26,709 nt of DNA from JAVBNO01 sp031551485 (GTDB taxonomy: Bacteria; Bacillota; Clostridia; Oscillospirales; Ruminococcaceae). Below the pieces are notes generated by a model, which worked only from the letters and a program-made list of their open reading frames with translations, ran no database searches and was not told the DNA's origin. The position numbers and the translations under genes were made by a program. This document shows positions 1-7,885 of the stretch, piece by piece; position 1 is the first letter of the stretch; every line of letters begins with the position of its first letter. Where the stretch lies: contig JAVBNO010000082.1 of assembly GCA_031551485.1 (NCBI GenBank), positions 1-26,709 on the forward strand, in the 5' to 3' direction.

Positions 1-58
1 CGCCTAACTATGCAAAATAACGAAAGCCAAATCACAGGTTTGGGAGGGGAACTATAAT

Positions 59-1144
59 ATGTCGAACCGTCTTTTCCAGGGATTTGTCCATCAAATGCGT
101 GACTCTATTGACCGTGTCATTGGGGTTGTCGACAAAACGTCCACCGTGATTGCCAGCAGTGACTTAACCCGTATTGGGGAGACAAACGAACATCTTGCCA
201 TCGACTTTGGCGAAAGCAGCGAGGTCTTTACCCGCGATGGTTTTACCTATAAACCTTTTGGCTCCAAGATGAAGCCGGAATATGCGGTTTTTGTATCCGG
301 CACCGATGACATGGCTCTCAAATTCTGTAATTTGCTGGCGATCTCCTTAAGCAATTTGAAGCAGTACTATGATGAAAAGTATGATCGCAGCAATTTTGTC
401 AAAAACGTGATTTTGGACAATATCCTGCCTGGCGATATCTACATCAAAGCGCGCGAACTGCACTTTGGCGCCGATGTCAACCGTGTCGTTCTGCTCATTC
501 GCATTGTTTCCGCAAACGATATTTCTGCCTTCGACGTCATTCAGAATCTGTTTCCGGACAAGCAAAAGGATTTTGTGTTTAACATCAGCGAAAATGATAT
601 TGTGCTGGTAAAAGAGATCAAAAGCGGCATCGAAACCAAAGATCTGGAAAAATTGGCGCGCTCCATTGTGGATACATTGGGCAGCGAATTTTATACCAAG
701 GTTGTTGTCGGCATCGGTACTGTTGTCAACACTGTCAAAGATTTGGCCCGCTCTTTCAAAGAGGCGCAGGTGGCGCTGGAAGTGGGCAAAGTATTTGACA
801 TCGAACGTTATATTGTCAGCTACGATAATCTGGGCATTGCCCGCATCATTTATCAGCTGCCCACAACGCTGTGCGAAATGTTCCTGCGCGAGATTTTTAA
901 AAAAGGTTCTATCGAAAGTTTGGATCAGGAGACGCTGTTCACCATCCAAAAATTCTTCGAAAATAACCTCAATGTCTCCGAAACATCCCGCAAGCTGTTT
1001 GTCCATCGCAATACCCTTGTCTACCGCCTGGAAAAAATCAAAAAGTTAACCGGCCTGGATTTGCGGGAATTCGACCATGCCATCATTTTCAAAGTGGCGC
1101 TGATGGTGAAAAAATACCTGACGGCCAATCCGGTAAAATATTAA
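59..1144 (+). CDS. PucR/CdaR-like transcriptional regulator
   Basis: Predicted cytoplasmic DNA-binding regulator of 361 residues. The C-terminal ~60 residues (about 295-355) form the PucR-type helix-turn-helix, with the hallmark NVSETSRKLFVHRNTLVYRL. The N-terminal ~50 residues (VVDKTSTVIASSDLTRIGE) resemble the sugar-diacid recognition domain of CdaR. The middle (about 125-260) fits the degenerate GGDEF-like domain of that family. The ATG at 59 follows a GGAGGGG ribosome binding site at 42-48. The gene ends 73 bases before ftsE on the same strand with no terminator between, so co-transcription is plausible. Family membership is well supported by the HTH. The ligand is unknown, and the family name does not mean it senses a sugar acid here. 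It could control the adjacent division/wall genes, but that is only an inference from position. Confidence 0.85.
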   Translation: MSNRLFQGFVHQMRDSIDRVIGVVDKTSTVIASSDLTRIGETNEHLAIDFGESSEVFTRDGFTYKPFGSKMKPEYAVFVSGTDDMALKFCNLLAISLSNLKQYYDEKYDRSNFVKNVILDNILPGDIYIKARELHFGADVNRVVLLIRIVSANDISAFDVIQNLFPDKQKDFVFNISENDIVLVKEIKSGIETKDLEKLARSIVDTLGSEFYTKVVVGIGTVVNTVKDLARSFKEAQVALEVGKVFDIERYIVSYDNLGIARIIYQLPTTLCEMFLREIFKKGSIESLDQETLFTIQKFFENNLNVSETSRKLFVHRNTLVYRLEKIKKLTGLDLREFDHAIIFKVALMVKKYLTANPVKY

Positions 1145-1217
1145 TCCGTCTCCGAAAGACATCTGGGTAGTGGGATGACGTAACTTTCGGTCGGGACGGT
1201 AAAAGTGGGTGTAACTG

Positions 1218-2960
1218 TTGATCGAACTGGTAAACGTGACCAAAACTTACCCCAGCGGCACCGAGGCGCTCAACAATGTGTCGCTCACAATTGAAAAAGG
1301 TGAATTTGTTTTTGTGGTGGGCCATTCCGGCGCTGGCAAAAGTACGTTGATCAAAATGCTGCTGCGGGAAGAAATCCCCACCGAGGGTGAGGTTTATGTC
1401 AATGGCATTGATCTTGTCCATATGCGCCGGGGCAAAATTCCCTACTACCGCCGCTCTATCGGCGTCGTATTTCAGGATTTCCGGCTGATCCCCAGCATGT
1501 CTGTTTACGAAAATGTGGCGTTTTCATTGCGTGTCACCAACGTTTCGGGCAAATATATTCGCCGTCGGGTACCCTATATTTTGGATTTGTTGGGCCTGAC
1601 CGGAAAAGCCCGCCAGCTGCCTGCCCAGCTTTCCGGCGGCGAGCAACAGCGTGTGGCGCTGGCTCGTGCGCTGGTCAACAATCCGTCCATCATCATTGCG
1701 GACGAACCCACCGGCAACATCGACCCGGAACTCTCTTTTGAAATTGTAGACCTCTTAAACGAAATTAATAAAAAGGGAACCACTGTTTTAATGGTGACCC
1801 ACGAGCATACCCTGGTTTCGGAATTTGACCACCGGGTCATTACCCTTAACCAGGGCCGCATTATTTCCGACCGTCCTGCGGGCAGCTCCGCCTGGACATC
1901 GACAGCCCCAACTGTGCCGGCACAGCAACGTCCCGGCCGCATTCCTTTCGAGTCCAATTTGGAACCGGAAGAGTTTTTTCATGTCTCTCCCGAAAGCGCA
2001 CTCTCGGATGAATATTTCAGCGCCGATCCTTTGGTTGACCCGGTTTCCCCGTCTTTTCCGGCTGCTGATGTCGGTTACATGTCGGTCGACAACCCGGTTG
2101 ACTACGCGGACGAGTGGGACGAGTTGCCCCCCGAACCGGCGTCCGTATCCCTGCCGCCCCGGAATGTGCAGTACCCGTCGGTAGACCCCTCCATCACTTA
2201 CGATATACCTGACGATTACAATGCTTCTGCCGATTTAGCGCCCCAGGAAGCGGCTGCGTTGGAAATATCGGAAGAATATGCCCCCCAACGCTATGAAGCG
2301 GACACACCGGTTGTGACAGAGCCTTTGACTCAGGAGCCCGTCCAAAAACTGGCCCCCTTTTTTGAGGTGCCCGAGGCGCCATCCAATACCGGATTCACTT
2401 GGAATGAACCCGGCCCCCTGCCGCCCGAGACACGGCCTTCGGCGGTGGTCAGAGAAGAAGAACAGACGGAAACAAAGGCCGCGGCTATTTTCACCGAGCC
2501 TGGTCCTCTGCCGCCTTCCACACGTCCTTCCGCCGCGCCGCCCGTCCCCACACCGGCGCCCTACAGCGGCTTTGGCGCCTACGCCTCTCACGCATCTGCC
2601 CAACCTCAGCATGCAGCGCCCGATGGGCAGTCGGCTTATCCGCCGCGCCCCAAACACGACCCGGCGGCATCTTACCGGCAAGAACCTCTTTCCGGCTCGC
2701 ACTACCGGCCGGAACCGCCAAAACCGGAACATCATATTGATATGTCCTCATCCAATGCCTACGCATCGCCGGTTGCCCAAGCGCCGTCTTCCCCACAATC
2801 GGAGCAGCCTGTCTCGTCCTTTAAACCGGTCATTGGCGAGGTCTATACTTTTACCAAAGACAACACTTCCCATACCGTCCATGTCGCCAAAGGCAACAAG
2901 CCGGTATCGGGTATGCCTATTTTCCAAAGTCCGGGCGAAGAGGAGCCGCCTGCGCCTTGA
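1218..2960 (+). CDS. ftsE: Cell division ATP-binding protein FtsE with long proline-rich C-terminal extension
   Basis: ATPase of the FtsEX complex, which acts at the cytoplasmic face of the membrane and transmits ATP hydrolysis to cell-wall hydrolases outside. Residues 1-~228 are a complete ABC ATPase: Walker A GHSGAGKST at 35-43, Q-loop in GVVFQDFRLIP, signature LSGGEQQ from 138, Walker B IIIADEP with Asp162/Glu163, and the H-loop in MVTHEH. FtsE is normally about 220-260 residues; this protein is 580. Residues ~230-580 are acidic and rich in Pro, Ser and Ala, with no membrane segment. They contain a 13-residue near-duplication at 397-409 and 427-439 (EPGPLPPxTRPSA) and end in a less repetitive stretch around VIGEVYTFTKDNTSHTVHV. 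The start is TTG at 1218; no in-frame ATG fits, and GTGGGTG lies just upstream. The frame is open throughout, so the extension is real coding sequence. ftsX follows 71 bases later. Confidence 0.95.
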   Translation: MIELVNVTKTYPSGTEALNNVSLTIEKGEFVFVVGHSGAGKSTLIKMLLREEIPTEGEVYVNGIDLVHMRRGKIPYYRRSIGVVFQDFRLIPSMSVYENVAFSLRVTNVSGKYIRRRVPYILDLLGLTGKARQLPAQLSGGEQQRVALARALVNNPSIIIADEPTGNIDPELSFEIVDLLNEINKKGTTVLMVTHEHTLVSEFDHRVITLNQGRIISDRPAGSSAWTSTAPTVPAQQRPGRIPFESNLEPEEFFHVSPESALSDEYFSADPLVDPVSPSFPAADVGYMSVDNPVDYADEWDELPPEPASVSLPPRNVQYPSVDPSITYDIPDDYNASADLAPQEAAALEISEEYAPQRYEADTPVVTEPLTQEPVQKLAPFFEVPEAPSNTGFTWNEPGPLPPETRPSAVVREEEQTETKAAAIFTEPGPLPPSTRPSAAPPVPTPAPYSGFGAYASHASAQPQHAAPDGQSAYPPRPKHDPAASYRQEPLSGSHYRPEPPKPEHHIDMSSSNAYASPVAQAPSSPQSEQPVSSFKPVIGEVYTFTKDNTSHTVHVAKGNKPVSGMPIFQSPGEEEPPAP

Positions 2961-3031
2961 ACCCCCGACATCCAATCCACATTTATTTTTGATAACGAAT
3001 AAACTTAGCCACCCACAAAGGGAGATTGCAT

Positions 3032-3937
3032 ATGAGAGGAAGCAGCTTGGGGTACCTTTTAAAAGAAGGTGCCAAAAACATCTATAACAACCGCCTGATG
3101 TCGGCAGCCTCCATCGGTGTACTGATGGCCTGCCTGTTGCTCATTGGCGGCTCTGTTCTCATCTCATTAAACGTCAATAGCATCATCGGCTATATGGAAG
3201 ACCAGAATGAAGTAGTTGTTTTTCTGGACGATGGGCTGGATCAAACGGCTATCAACGATCTTGGCGCCAAAATAAAAGAAAACGAAAACGTGCTCGCGGT
3301 AAAATTTGTCTCCAAAGAAGAGGCGCTGCTGGAAGTGGCGCAACAAAATGGTGTCGAACCCGATGATCTGATTCAGGATGGGGAAGAGAGCTATCTGCCC
3401 GATTCCTTCCGCGTCCAGGTGGATGATTTGTCCCGGCTGGCGGTCACCGTCGGCACTTTGCAGACGCTGGATCACGTGGACTATGTCAATGCGGCTACTG
3501 AAGTAGCCACCATTATGACCGATATCAAAACGGGCATTTATTTTGCCGGCCTTTTTGTCATTACTGTGCTGGGCATAGTGTCTATGGTCATTGTGGCAAA
3601 TACCATCAAAATGACCATCTTCGCCCGCCGCAAAGAAATCAGTATTATGAAATATGTGGGTGCCACCAACATATTTATCCGGCTGCCCTTTATCATCGAA
3701 GGTATTTTATTGGGCCTTATTTCCGCGCTGCTGGCCTTTGGCCTTCTGTGGATTGGTTACCATTTCGGCATGCAATGGCTGGAGACAGCGCCTTCCAGCT
3801 GGCTGCAAACTGTTTTTGACAGCTTTATCCGATTCCAGGATGTGGCGTTGCTCATTTTGGGCGGGTTTGTTGCCGCCGGCACCATTATTGGTATGATGGG
3901 TAGCATTTTATTTGTCGGTAAGTATCTGAAAGCATAG
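3032..3937 (+). CDS. ftsX: Cell division protein FtsX (permease-like subunit)
   Basis: Membrane subunit of FtsEX, 301 residues. It has a short cytoplasmic N-terminus (GYLLKEGAKNIYNNRLMS), a first membrane helix at about 22-47, and a large extracellular loop (about 50-170) containing NEVVVFLDDG. Three more membrane helices (about 172-196, 220-245 and 267-290) follow, as in canonical FtsX/FtsX-like permeases. The motif FARRKEISIMKYVGAT between TM2 and TM3 is the cytoplasmic coupling region that contacts FtsE. I chose ATG at 3032 because AAAGGGAG ends 7 bases before it; the in-frame TTG at 3026 is almost on top of that ribosome binding site. In the Gram-positive PcsB/CwlO systems the extracellular loop contacts a coiled-coil hydrolase, and such a gene is next in line. 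Confidence 0.96.
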   Translation: MRGSSLGYLLKEGAKNIYNNRLMSAASIGVLMACLLLIGGSVLISLNVNSIIGYMEDQNEVVVFLDDGLDQTAINDLGAKIKENENVLAVKFVSKEEALLEVAQQNGVEPDDLIQDGEESYLPDSFRVQVDDLSRLAVTVGTLQTLDHVDYVNAATEVATIMTDIKTGIYFAGLFVITVLGIVSMVIVANTIKMTIFARRKEISIMKYVGATNIFIRLPFIIEGILLGLISALLAFGLLWIGYHFGMQWLETAPSSWLQTVFDSFIRFQDVALLILGGFVAAGTIIGMMGSILFVGKYLKA

Positions 3938-4060
3938 ACACCTTTAAATCATTGTAAGATAGGGTAAACGATAGAACACACCAACAGAAGAGGTGAACGC
4001 GCGATATCGGCAGTTGGCCTTTTGGCAAAAGAGGCTAAGGGACAATAACCCCGCGGATGT

Positions 4061-4080
4061 ACCGGACCAGCAAATCCGGT
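4061..4080 (+). promoter_or_regulatory. Small hairpin in ftsX-M23 peptidase leader
   Basis: A 6-bp inverted repeat (ACCGGA / TCCGGT) with an 8-base loop sits directly before the purine-rich ribosome binding site (4081-4091) of the M23 peptidase gene. The intergenic gap of 163 bases is the longest inside this gene block. The hairpin could modulate translation or mark an mRNA processing site, but it is short and may be chance. Confidence 0.25.
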
Positions 4081-4100
4081 GGACAGAGAGGATGTGGACA

Positions 4101-5309
4101 ATGAAAATCAAACAATCGCTAAGGCGGCTGCTTGCAGTCCTCCTTTGCTTTTCAATGCTGTGGTGCTTTGCGTTGCCGGCCTGGGCCGATGACGAGGATG
4201 ATGAAACCTCTGCCAGCGAAGCGGAAGGCAAGGCGGCCATCGCAGATTTAAGCAGCAAATATGACGAGCTGCAAAAACAGCAGGAAGCGGTGCAGGCGCA
4301 AATTAATGCTGCCTCCGGCAAAAAGCAGGCGCAGCTCGCCATCAAAAAGCAGCTGGACAATAATATTGCGCTCATTCGCGAGCAAATTGATGTGCTCACC
4401 GCGAAAATTGCGCTGTTGGAGCAGGAAATCGAAGACCGCCAGACAGAAATTGATACCCTGGGCGTAGACATTGACAAAAACTATGAGAGCTTCAAAAGGC
4501 GTGTGCGCGCCATGTATATGAGCAATAATACTACCAATCTGGGCCTGCTTTTGGGTGCCGAAAGTTACAGCGAATTTTTGACCCGTGCCGAAGTGCTCAA
4601 GCGTGTTTCCAATCATGACAACGAGCTTATTGATGGTTTGGTGGCCAAAATGTCCCGTGTTCGGGACGCTAAAAAGGAACTGGAAGCCGATATGGATGAT
4701 CTGGCAGCCTCCAAAGTGGAGGTTGAAGCCAAAAAGCAGCAGCTTAATACACAGCTTGCTTCCACCAACAATCAAATACAAGATCTGGCGGCCCAGGAAA
4801 AAGAATATTTGGCCAACCAGGCGGAATTAAAAAAGCAGATGCAGGAAGTGCAGGATGAAATTGCCGCCATCTACCGTCAAATCGGTTCCAACGGTGAATA
4901 TGTAGGTGGGCAATTTGCCTGGCCGCTCCCGGGGTTTTACAGTATCTCTTGTGCCTATGGTCTGCGGTTTCAGGGCAGTGACTTCCACACCGGCACCGAT
5001 ATTTCCGGTTCCGGCGTCTACGGCAAGACGATCGTTGCGGCCAACACCGGCACAGTGGCCTTTGTTCAAACTACATATGTCCCAAACAGGGGCTATGGCA
5101 AATACCTGATCATCGACCACGGCGGTGGCTATTCCACGCTTTACGGCCACTGTAGTGACATATTTGTCCAAGTAGGCGACACGGTATCCAAAGGCGACCC
5201 CATTGCCGCGGTTGGTTCCACTGGTTGGTCTACCGGTCCGCATCTGCATTTTGAAATCCGTATTGACGGTGTGGCCAAAAACCCCATGACCTACTTTACG
5301 AAGGCCTAA
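4101..5309 (+). CDS. Secreted coiled-coil M23 (LytM) murein endopeptidase, EnvC-like
   Basis: Likely peptidoglycan endopeptidase gated by FtsEX, 402 residues. A Sec signal peptide spans about 1-30 (MKIKQSLRRLLAVLLCFSML, ending near PAWA). A long alpha-helical coiled coil rich in Gln, Glu and Lys fills about 45-265, as in EnvC/PcsB/CwlO-type proteins. A C-terminal LytM domain occupies about 280-400. Unlike EnvC, which has lost its metal site, this domain keeps the zinc ligands: His296 and Asp300 in HTGTD, and the HLH pair His381/His383. It is therefore predicted to be catalytically active. ATG at 4101 lies 9 bases after GAGAGG; ATG at 4092 is too close to it, and extension to GTG 3993 would bury the signal peptide behind a polar stretch. 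The position directly after ftsEX supports the role. Exact bond specificity cannot be read from sequence. Confidence 0.9.
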   Translation: MKIKQSLRRLLAVLLCFSMLWCFALPAWADDEDDETSASEAEGKAAIADLSSKYDELQKQQEAVQAQINAASGKKQAQLAIKKQLDNNIALIREQIDVLTAKIALLEQEIEDRQTEIDTLGVDIDKNYESFKRRVRAMYMSNNTTNLGLLLGAESYSEFLTRAEVLKRVSNHDNELIDGLVAKMSRVRDAKKELEADMDDLAASKVEVEAKKQQLNTQLASTNNQIQDLAAQEKEYLANQAELKKQMQEVQDEIAAIYRQIGSNGEYVGGQFAWPLPGFYSISCAYGLRFQGSDFHTGTDISGSGVYGKTIVAANTGTVAFVQTTYVPNRGYGKYLIIDHGGGYSTLYGHCSDIFVQVGDTVSKGDPIAAVGSTGWSTGPHLHFEIRIDGVAKNPMTYFTKA

Positions 5310-5349
5310 ATATCTTGCACTTTACGCGGCATAAAAGGAGAAGCAAACT

Positions 5350-6606
5350 ATGAGTAAGAAAATTTCCCTCGGCGCTGCCATTGCATATATGGTCATCGTG
5401 ATGACACTGACTTTTTGCATCACGGTTATCTTTGCTTTGGGCTTTTTTAACGAACGAATGAACAGCACCATGGAAAGAGAAAATCTTTACAAAAAGATTT
5501 CTGAAATTGACCGCAAAGTGCGCGACAAATACTACGGTGTCATTGACGAAAACACCCTTCTCAATGCCGAGGCAGTCGGCTATATGAGCGGTATAGGCGA
5601 TCCCAACGGGGCGTATATGACGCCGGAAGAGTACGCCCTTTACCAGCAGTCGCTGGAAGGCCGTTACATCGGGGTAGGCATCGTACCCAAAATGGCCCAG
5701 GATGGATTTTTGTCTGTTGAAGAGGTGTATCCCGAATCTCCGGCCGCCATGGTCGGCATTCAAGCCGGCGATCTTGTCGTCAAAGTAATCGATACCGACG
5801 CCGATGTTGAAACCGATGTCAACACCGAAACGTATCAGAATGTGGCCAACTCCCTCAAGGGCGAAGCCGGCACCAAAATAACCCTTGTCATCCGCCGGGA
5901 AAACGAGGAAGATAAACCCCTCACCTTGACCCGTCGCCAGGTGGAAATTCCCACCGTTTATACCCGAATCTTTAACCAGGTTGGTTATGTCAAAATCACC
6001 TCCTTCTCGGTGGCCACCTCCGATCAATTTGACCAGGAAATTGGCAAGCTGATTAACAACGGCATCAAAGCGGTTATTTTTGATCTGCGCGACAACAAAG
6101 GCGGCAACATTCGTGCCTGCGCTGAAACGTTAGACACCCTTGTGGGTGCGGGTGATATTGTGTCTTCTGTAGCCCGGGACGGCAAAGTCGAGGTGCTGCA
6201 CACCTCGGCGCCCGGTGAAATGACCCTTCCCATGGTGGTGCTGACCAACGAAAACACCGCCGATGCCGCCGAGATTTTTGTCCAGGTGCTCAAAGATTTT
6301 AACAAAGGCAAATCGGTTGGCATGCTCACAGCCGGCCAGGGCAGCGTCCAGGAAGTATTCAAGTTGACCGACGGTTCCGCCATTCGTCTGACGGTAGCCC
6401 ACTATGCCAGCGGCAAAGGTGTACCCATCGATGGTGTCGGCGTCGCCCCCGACTATGAAATCAAACCCCTTGAAGGTGATTTGCCCAGTTGGGTTGATCT
6501 TTCGGAAGATGCCGATCCCCAGTTTAAAAAGGCGATGGAGCTGGCCACATCTTCCATCAAGGTGGAGGAAACAACGGCCACCGCTTCCAGCAGCGCGGCG
6601 GCATAG
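5350..6606 (+). CDS. PDZ-containing S41 (CtpA/Prc-like) protein lacking the catalytic dyad
   Basis: Membrane-anchored protein of 418 residues related to carboxy-terminal processing peptidases. One N-terminal membrane helix (about 8-33) puts the rest outside the cell. A short helical region follows, then a PDZ domain (about 95-170; GVGIV, SPAAMVGIQAGD) and an S41 core with VGYVKITSFS and FDLRDNKGG. In active enzymes the nucleophile is the middle Ser of SASASE and the base is the Lys of TFGKG, 25 residues later. Here the aligned segments are TADAAE and TAGQG, giving Asp305 and Gln330 exactly 25 apart, while the third active-site residue, Gln334, is kept. The fold looks intact but proteolysis by the known mechanism is not expected. 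The ribosome binding site AAAGGAG precedes ATG 5350. The gene lies 40 bases after the M23 gene and ends the operon at a terminator. Confidence 0.88.
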   Translation: MSKKISLGAAIAYMVIVMTLTFCITVIFALGFFNERMNSTMERENLYKKISEIDRKVRDKYYGVIDENTLLNAEAVGYMSGIGDPNGAYMTPEEYALYQQSLEGRYIGVGIVPKMAQDGFLSVEEVYPESPAAMVGIQAGDLVVKVIDTDADVETDVNTETYQNVANSLKGEAGTKITLVIRRENEEDKPLTLTRRQVEIPTVYTRIFNQVGYVKITSFSVATSDQFDQEIGKLINNGIKAVIFDLRDNKGGNIRACAETLDTLVGAGDIVSSVARDGKVEVLHTSAPGEMTLPMVVLTNENTADAAEIFVQVLKDFNKGKSVGMLTAGQGSVQEVFKLTDGSAIRLTVAHYASGKGVPIDGVGVAPDYEIKPLEGDLPSWVDLSEDADPQFKKAMELATSSIKVEETTATASSSAAA

Positions 6607-6630
6607 CCGGCGTAGCCATAAACAATGCCA

Positions 6631-6658
6631 AGAGGACGGATAAATCCGTCCTCTTTTA
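6631..6658 (+). terminator. Intrinsic terminator of the ftsEX block
   Basis: A perfect 10-bp stem (AGAGGACGGA / TCCGTCCTCT) with a 4-base loop is followed by TTTT, 24 bases after the stop codon of the S41 gene. It closes the regulator-ftsE-ftsX-M23-S41 transcription unit. Confidence 0.88.
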
Positions 6659-6780
6659 ATGCGGAAAGTTAATTTTGCATTGGCCATGTCCCATGCACAT
6701 AAACCGTTTTTTCTTCGCATAGCTATGGGTAACTTGCTTTGGCGCAGGACGAATATTCATGAGGATGTGGGGGACAATCT

Positions 6781-7659
6781 GTGTTTGCAGCGGTATCGGT
6801 GCAAAAATTAAAACGCGCCGGATTATATGGTCCGGTCCTGGATAAAATAAAGCGACAGCGCGCCGAGGTCCTGGAACAATCGGTGGGCAGTTGTCGCTTT
6901 TTTCAGATTAACAGTTACCGCTGGCATGGTAAAATTAACTTTGAGGAACTGGCAAAATTGGCAGGCCGTTTTGCCAACCGTCTTGTTATTGACGAATCGA
7001 TCACTTTACCCGATGACGTGATGATAAACCGCTTCTACCCGTCGGAATTTTACAACGTCATCGCGGTCAACACCGCGATCCGCATTGTCGACCGCGCCAA
7101 AATTCAGCTTTATCAAAGAGTGGTGGGCCTGTATGATCCCACGGCTCGCCACCAGCAACTGGCGCTGGAACTGATTAAATATTGCAACACTGTCAAAATT
7201 TTTACCCTCCATCCTGACAAATACACCGATTTTGGTGCCCGGGTGTTGGATTCTTTTGGCGCCCCGATCTTCATCACCAACAACATTCGGTCGCTGGAGG
7301 ATTGCCTATTTACCCTCCTACCCCAAAATCCGTCTGATCCCATCCTGCACCGCTCAGGGCGGTTATCGATGCCGGAGTTTCCTTGTCCTGTCATTGCAGC
7401 AGGGGAGGGGGAAGAGGCCCAAGCCCCTTGTGTCATGAATTACCTCAAATGCCGCCTTTCTTCACAACTGGAGGAACATGTTCCTCTTGGCATGGACCCC
7501 ACTTATTTTGCGGGTGCGCTTTACGAATTGGGCCGCATGCGGGAATTAGGGCGGATGGCGGCGGGCCGGTGCCGCCTGGGTGGCATCGACGCAACCCTTG
7601 ACGAAGCGGCGGGATGGCTATATCAAACCGCGCTGGAGCGCGAAAACAGACACATATAA
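6781..7659 (+). CDS. Protein of unknown function upstream of greA
   Basis: I do not recognise this 292-residue protein. It has no signal peptide or membrane helix and is probably cytoplasmic. The pattern of alternating hydrophobic strands and helices (NRLVIDESI, NVIAVNTAIRIV, TVKIFTLHP, APIFITNNI) suggests an alpha/beta fold, possibly Rossmann-like. A proline- and Glu-rich stretch around 205-225 may separate it from a helical C-terminal part (about 230-290) with an MNYLKCRLS segment. Four Cys residues are scattered (SCRF, KYCNT, EDCLF, FPCPV) without an obvious metal motif. The proposed start is GTG at 6781, with the G-rich GTGGGGGA just upstream. It follows a terminator and precedes greA's own promoter, so it is likely monocistronic. 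Codon use resembles its neighbours, so I take it as a genuine gene. Confidence 0.72.
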   Translation: MFAAVSVQKLKRAGLYGPVLDKIKRQRAEVLEQSVGSCRFFQINSYRWHGKINFEELAKLAGRFANRLVIDESITLPDDVMINRFYPSEFYNVIAVNTAIRIVDRAKIQLYQRVVGLYDPTARHQQLALELIKYCNTVKIFTLHPDKYTDFGARVLDSFGAPIFITNNIRSLEDCLFTLLPQNPSDPILHRSGRLSMPEFPCPVIAAGEGEEAQAPCVMNYLKCRLSSQLEEHVPLGMDPTYFAGALYELGRMRELGRMAAGRCRLGGIDATLDEAAGWLYQTALERENRHI

Positions 7660-7726
7660 TTATTTTTTGTCGCCCATAACCGCTACGCTCGGTGAAAAAT
7701 AGTGTTCCCAGAATCCGGAAATTGAC

Positions 7727-7755
7727 TTGACACAGCGATATCTCTTGACTATAAT
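7727..7755 (+). promoter_or_regulatory. Consensus sigma-A promoter for greA
   Basis: A perfect TTGACA (7727-7732) and a perfect TATAAT (7750-7755) are separated by exactly 17 bases, the ideal vegetative promoter. Transcription should start near 7762, leaving a leader of about 120 bases before the greA start codon. An overlapping TTGACT lies at 7722. This is the strongest promoter in the window and probably drives greA and possibly lysS-pyrC-pyrF. Confidence 0.9.
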
Positions 7756-7885
7756 ACTATGTATTGTGCTCACAAGAGGTAATTTTTAGGAACAATCACT
7801 GCTACATTATAGATATACAGAACCCGGCTACCGCCCCACACTTTTCTTTGTGGCGCTGTCCGGCCAACGAAAGGAAGCGTGACAA

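Noticed and set aside
1152..1190. CCGAAAG/CTTTCGG inverted repeat between the regulator and ftsE.
   Set aside because: It is only 7 bp with a 25-base loop and no U-run, so it cannot be called a terminator or operator on sequence alone.
3993..4100. GTG at 3993 as the start of the M23 peptidase, or a separate leader peptide.
   Set aside because: It would place 36 polar residues before a clear signal peptide. The ATG at 4101 has a correctly spaced ribosome binding site. No independent stop makes it a separate peptide.
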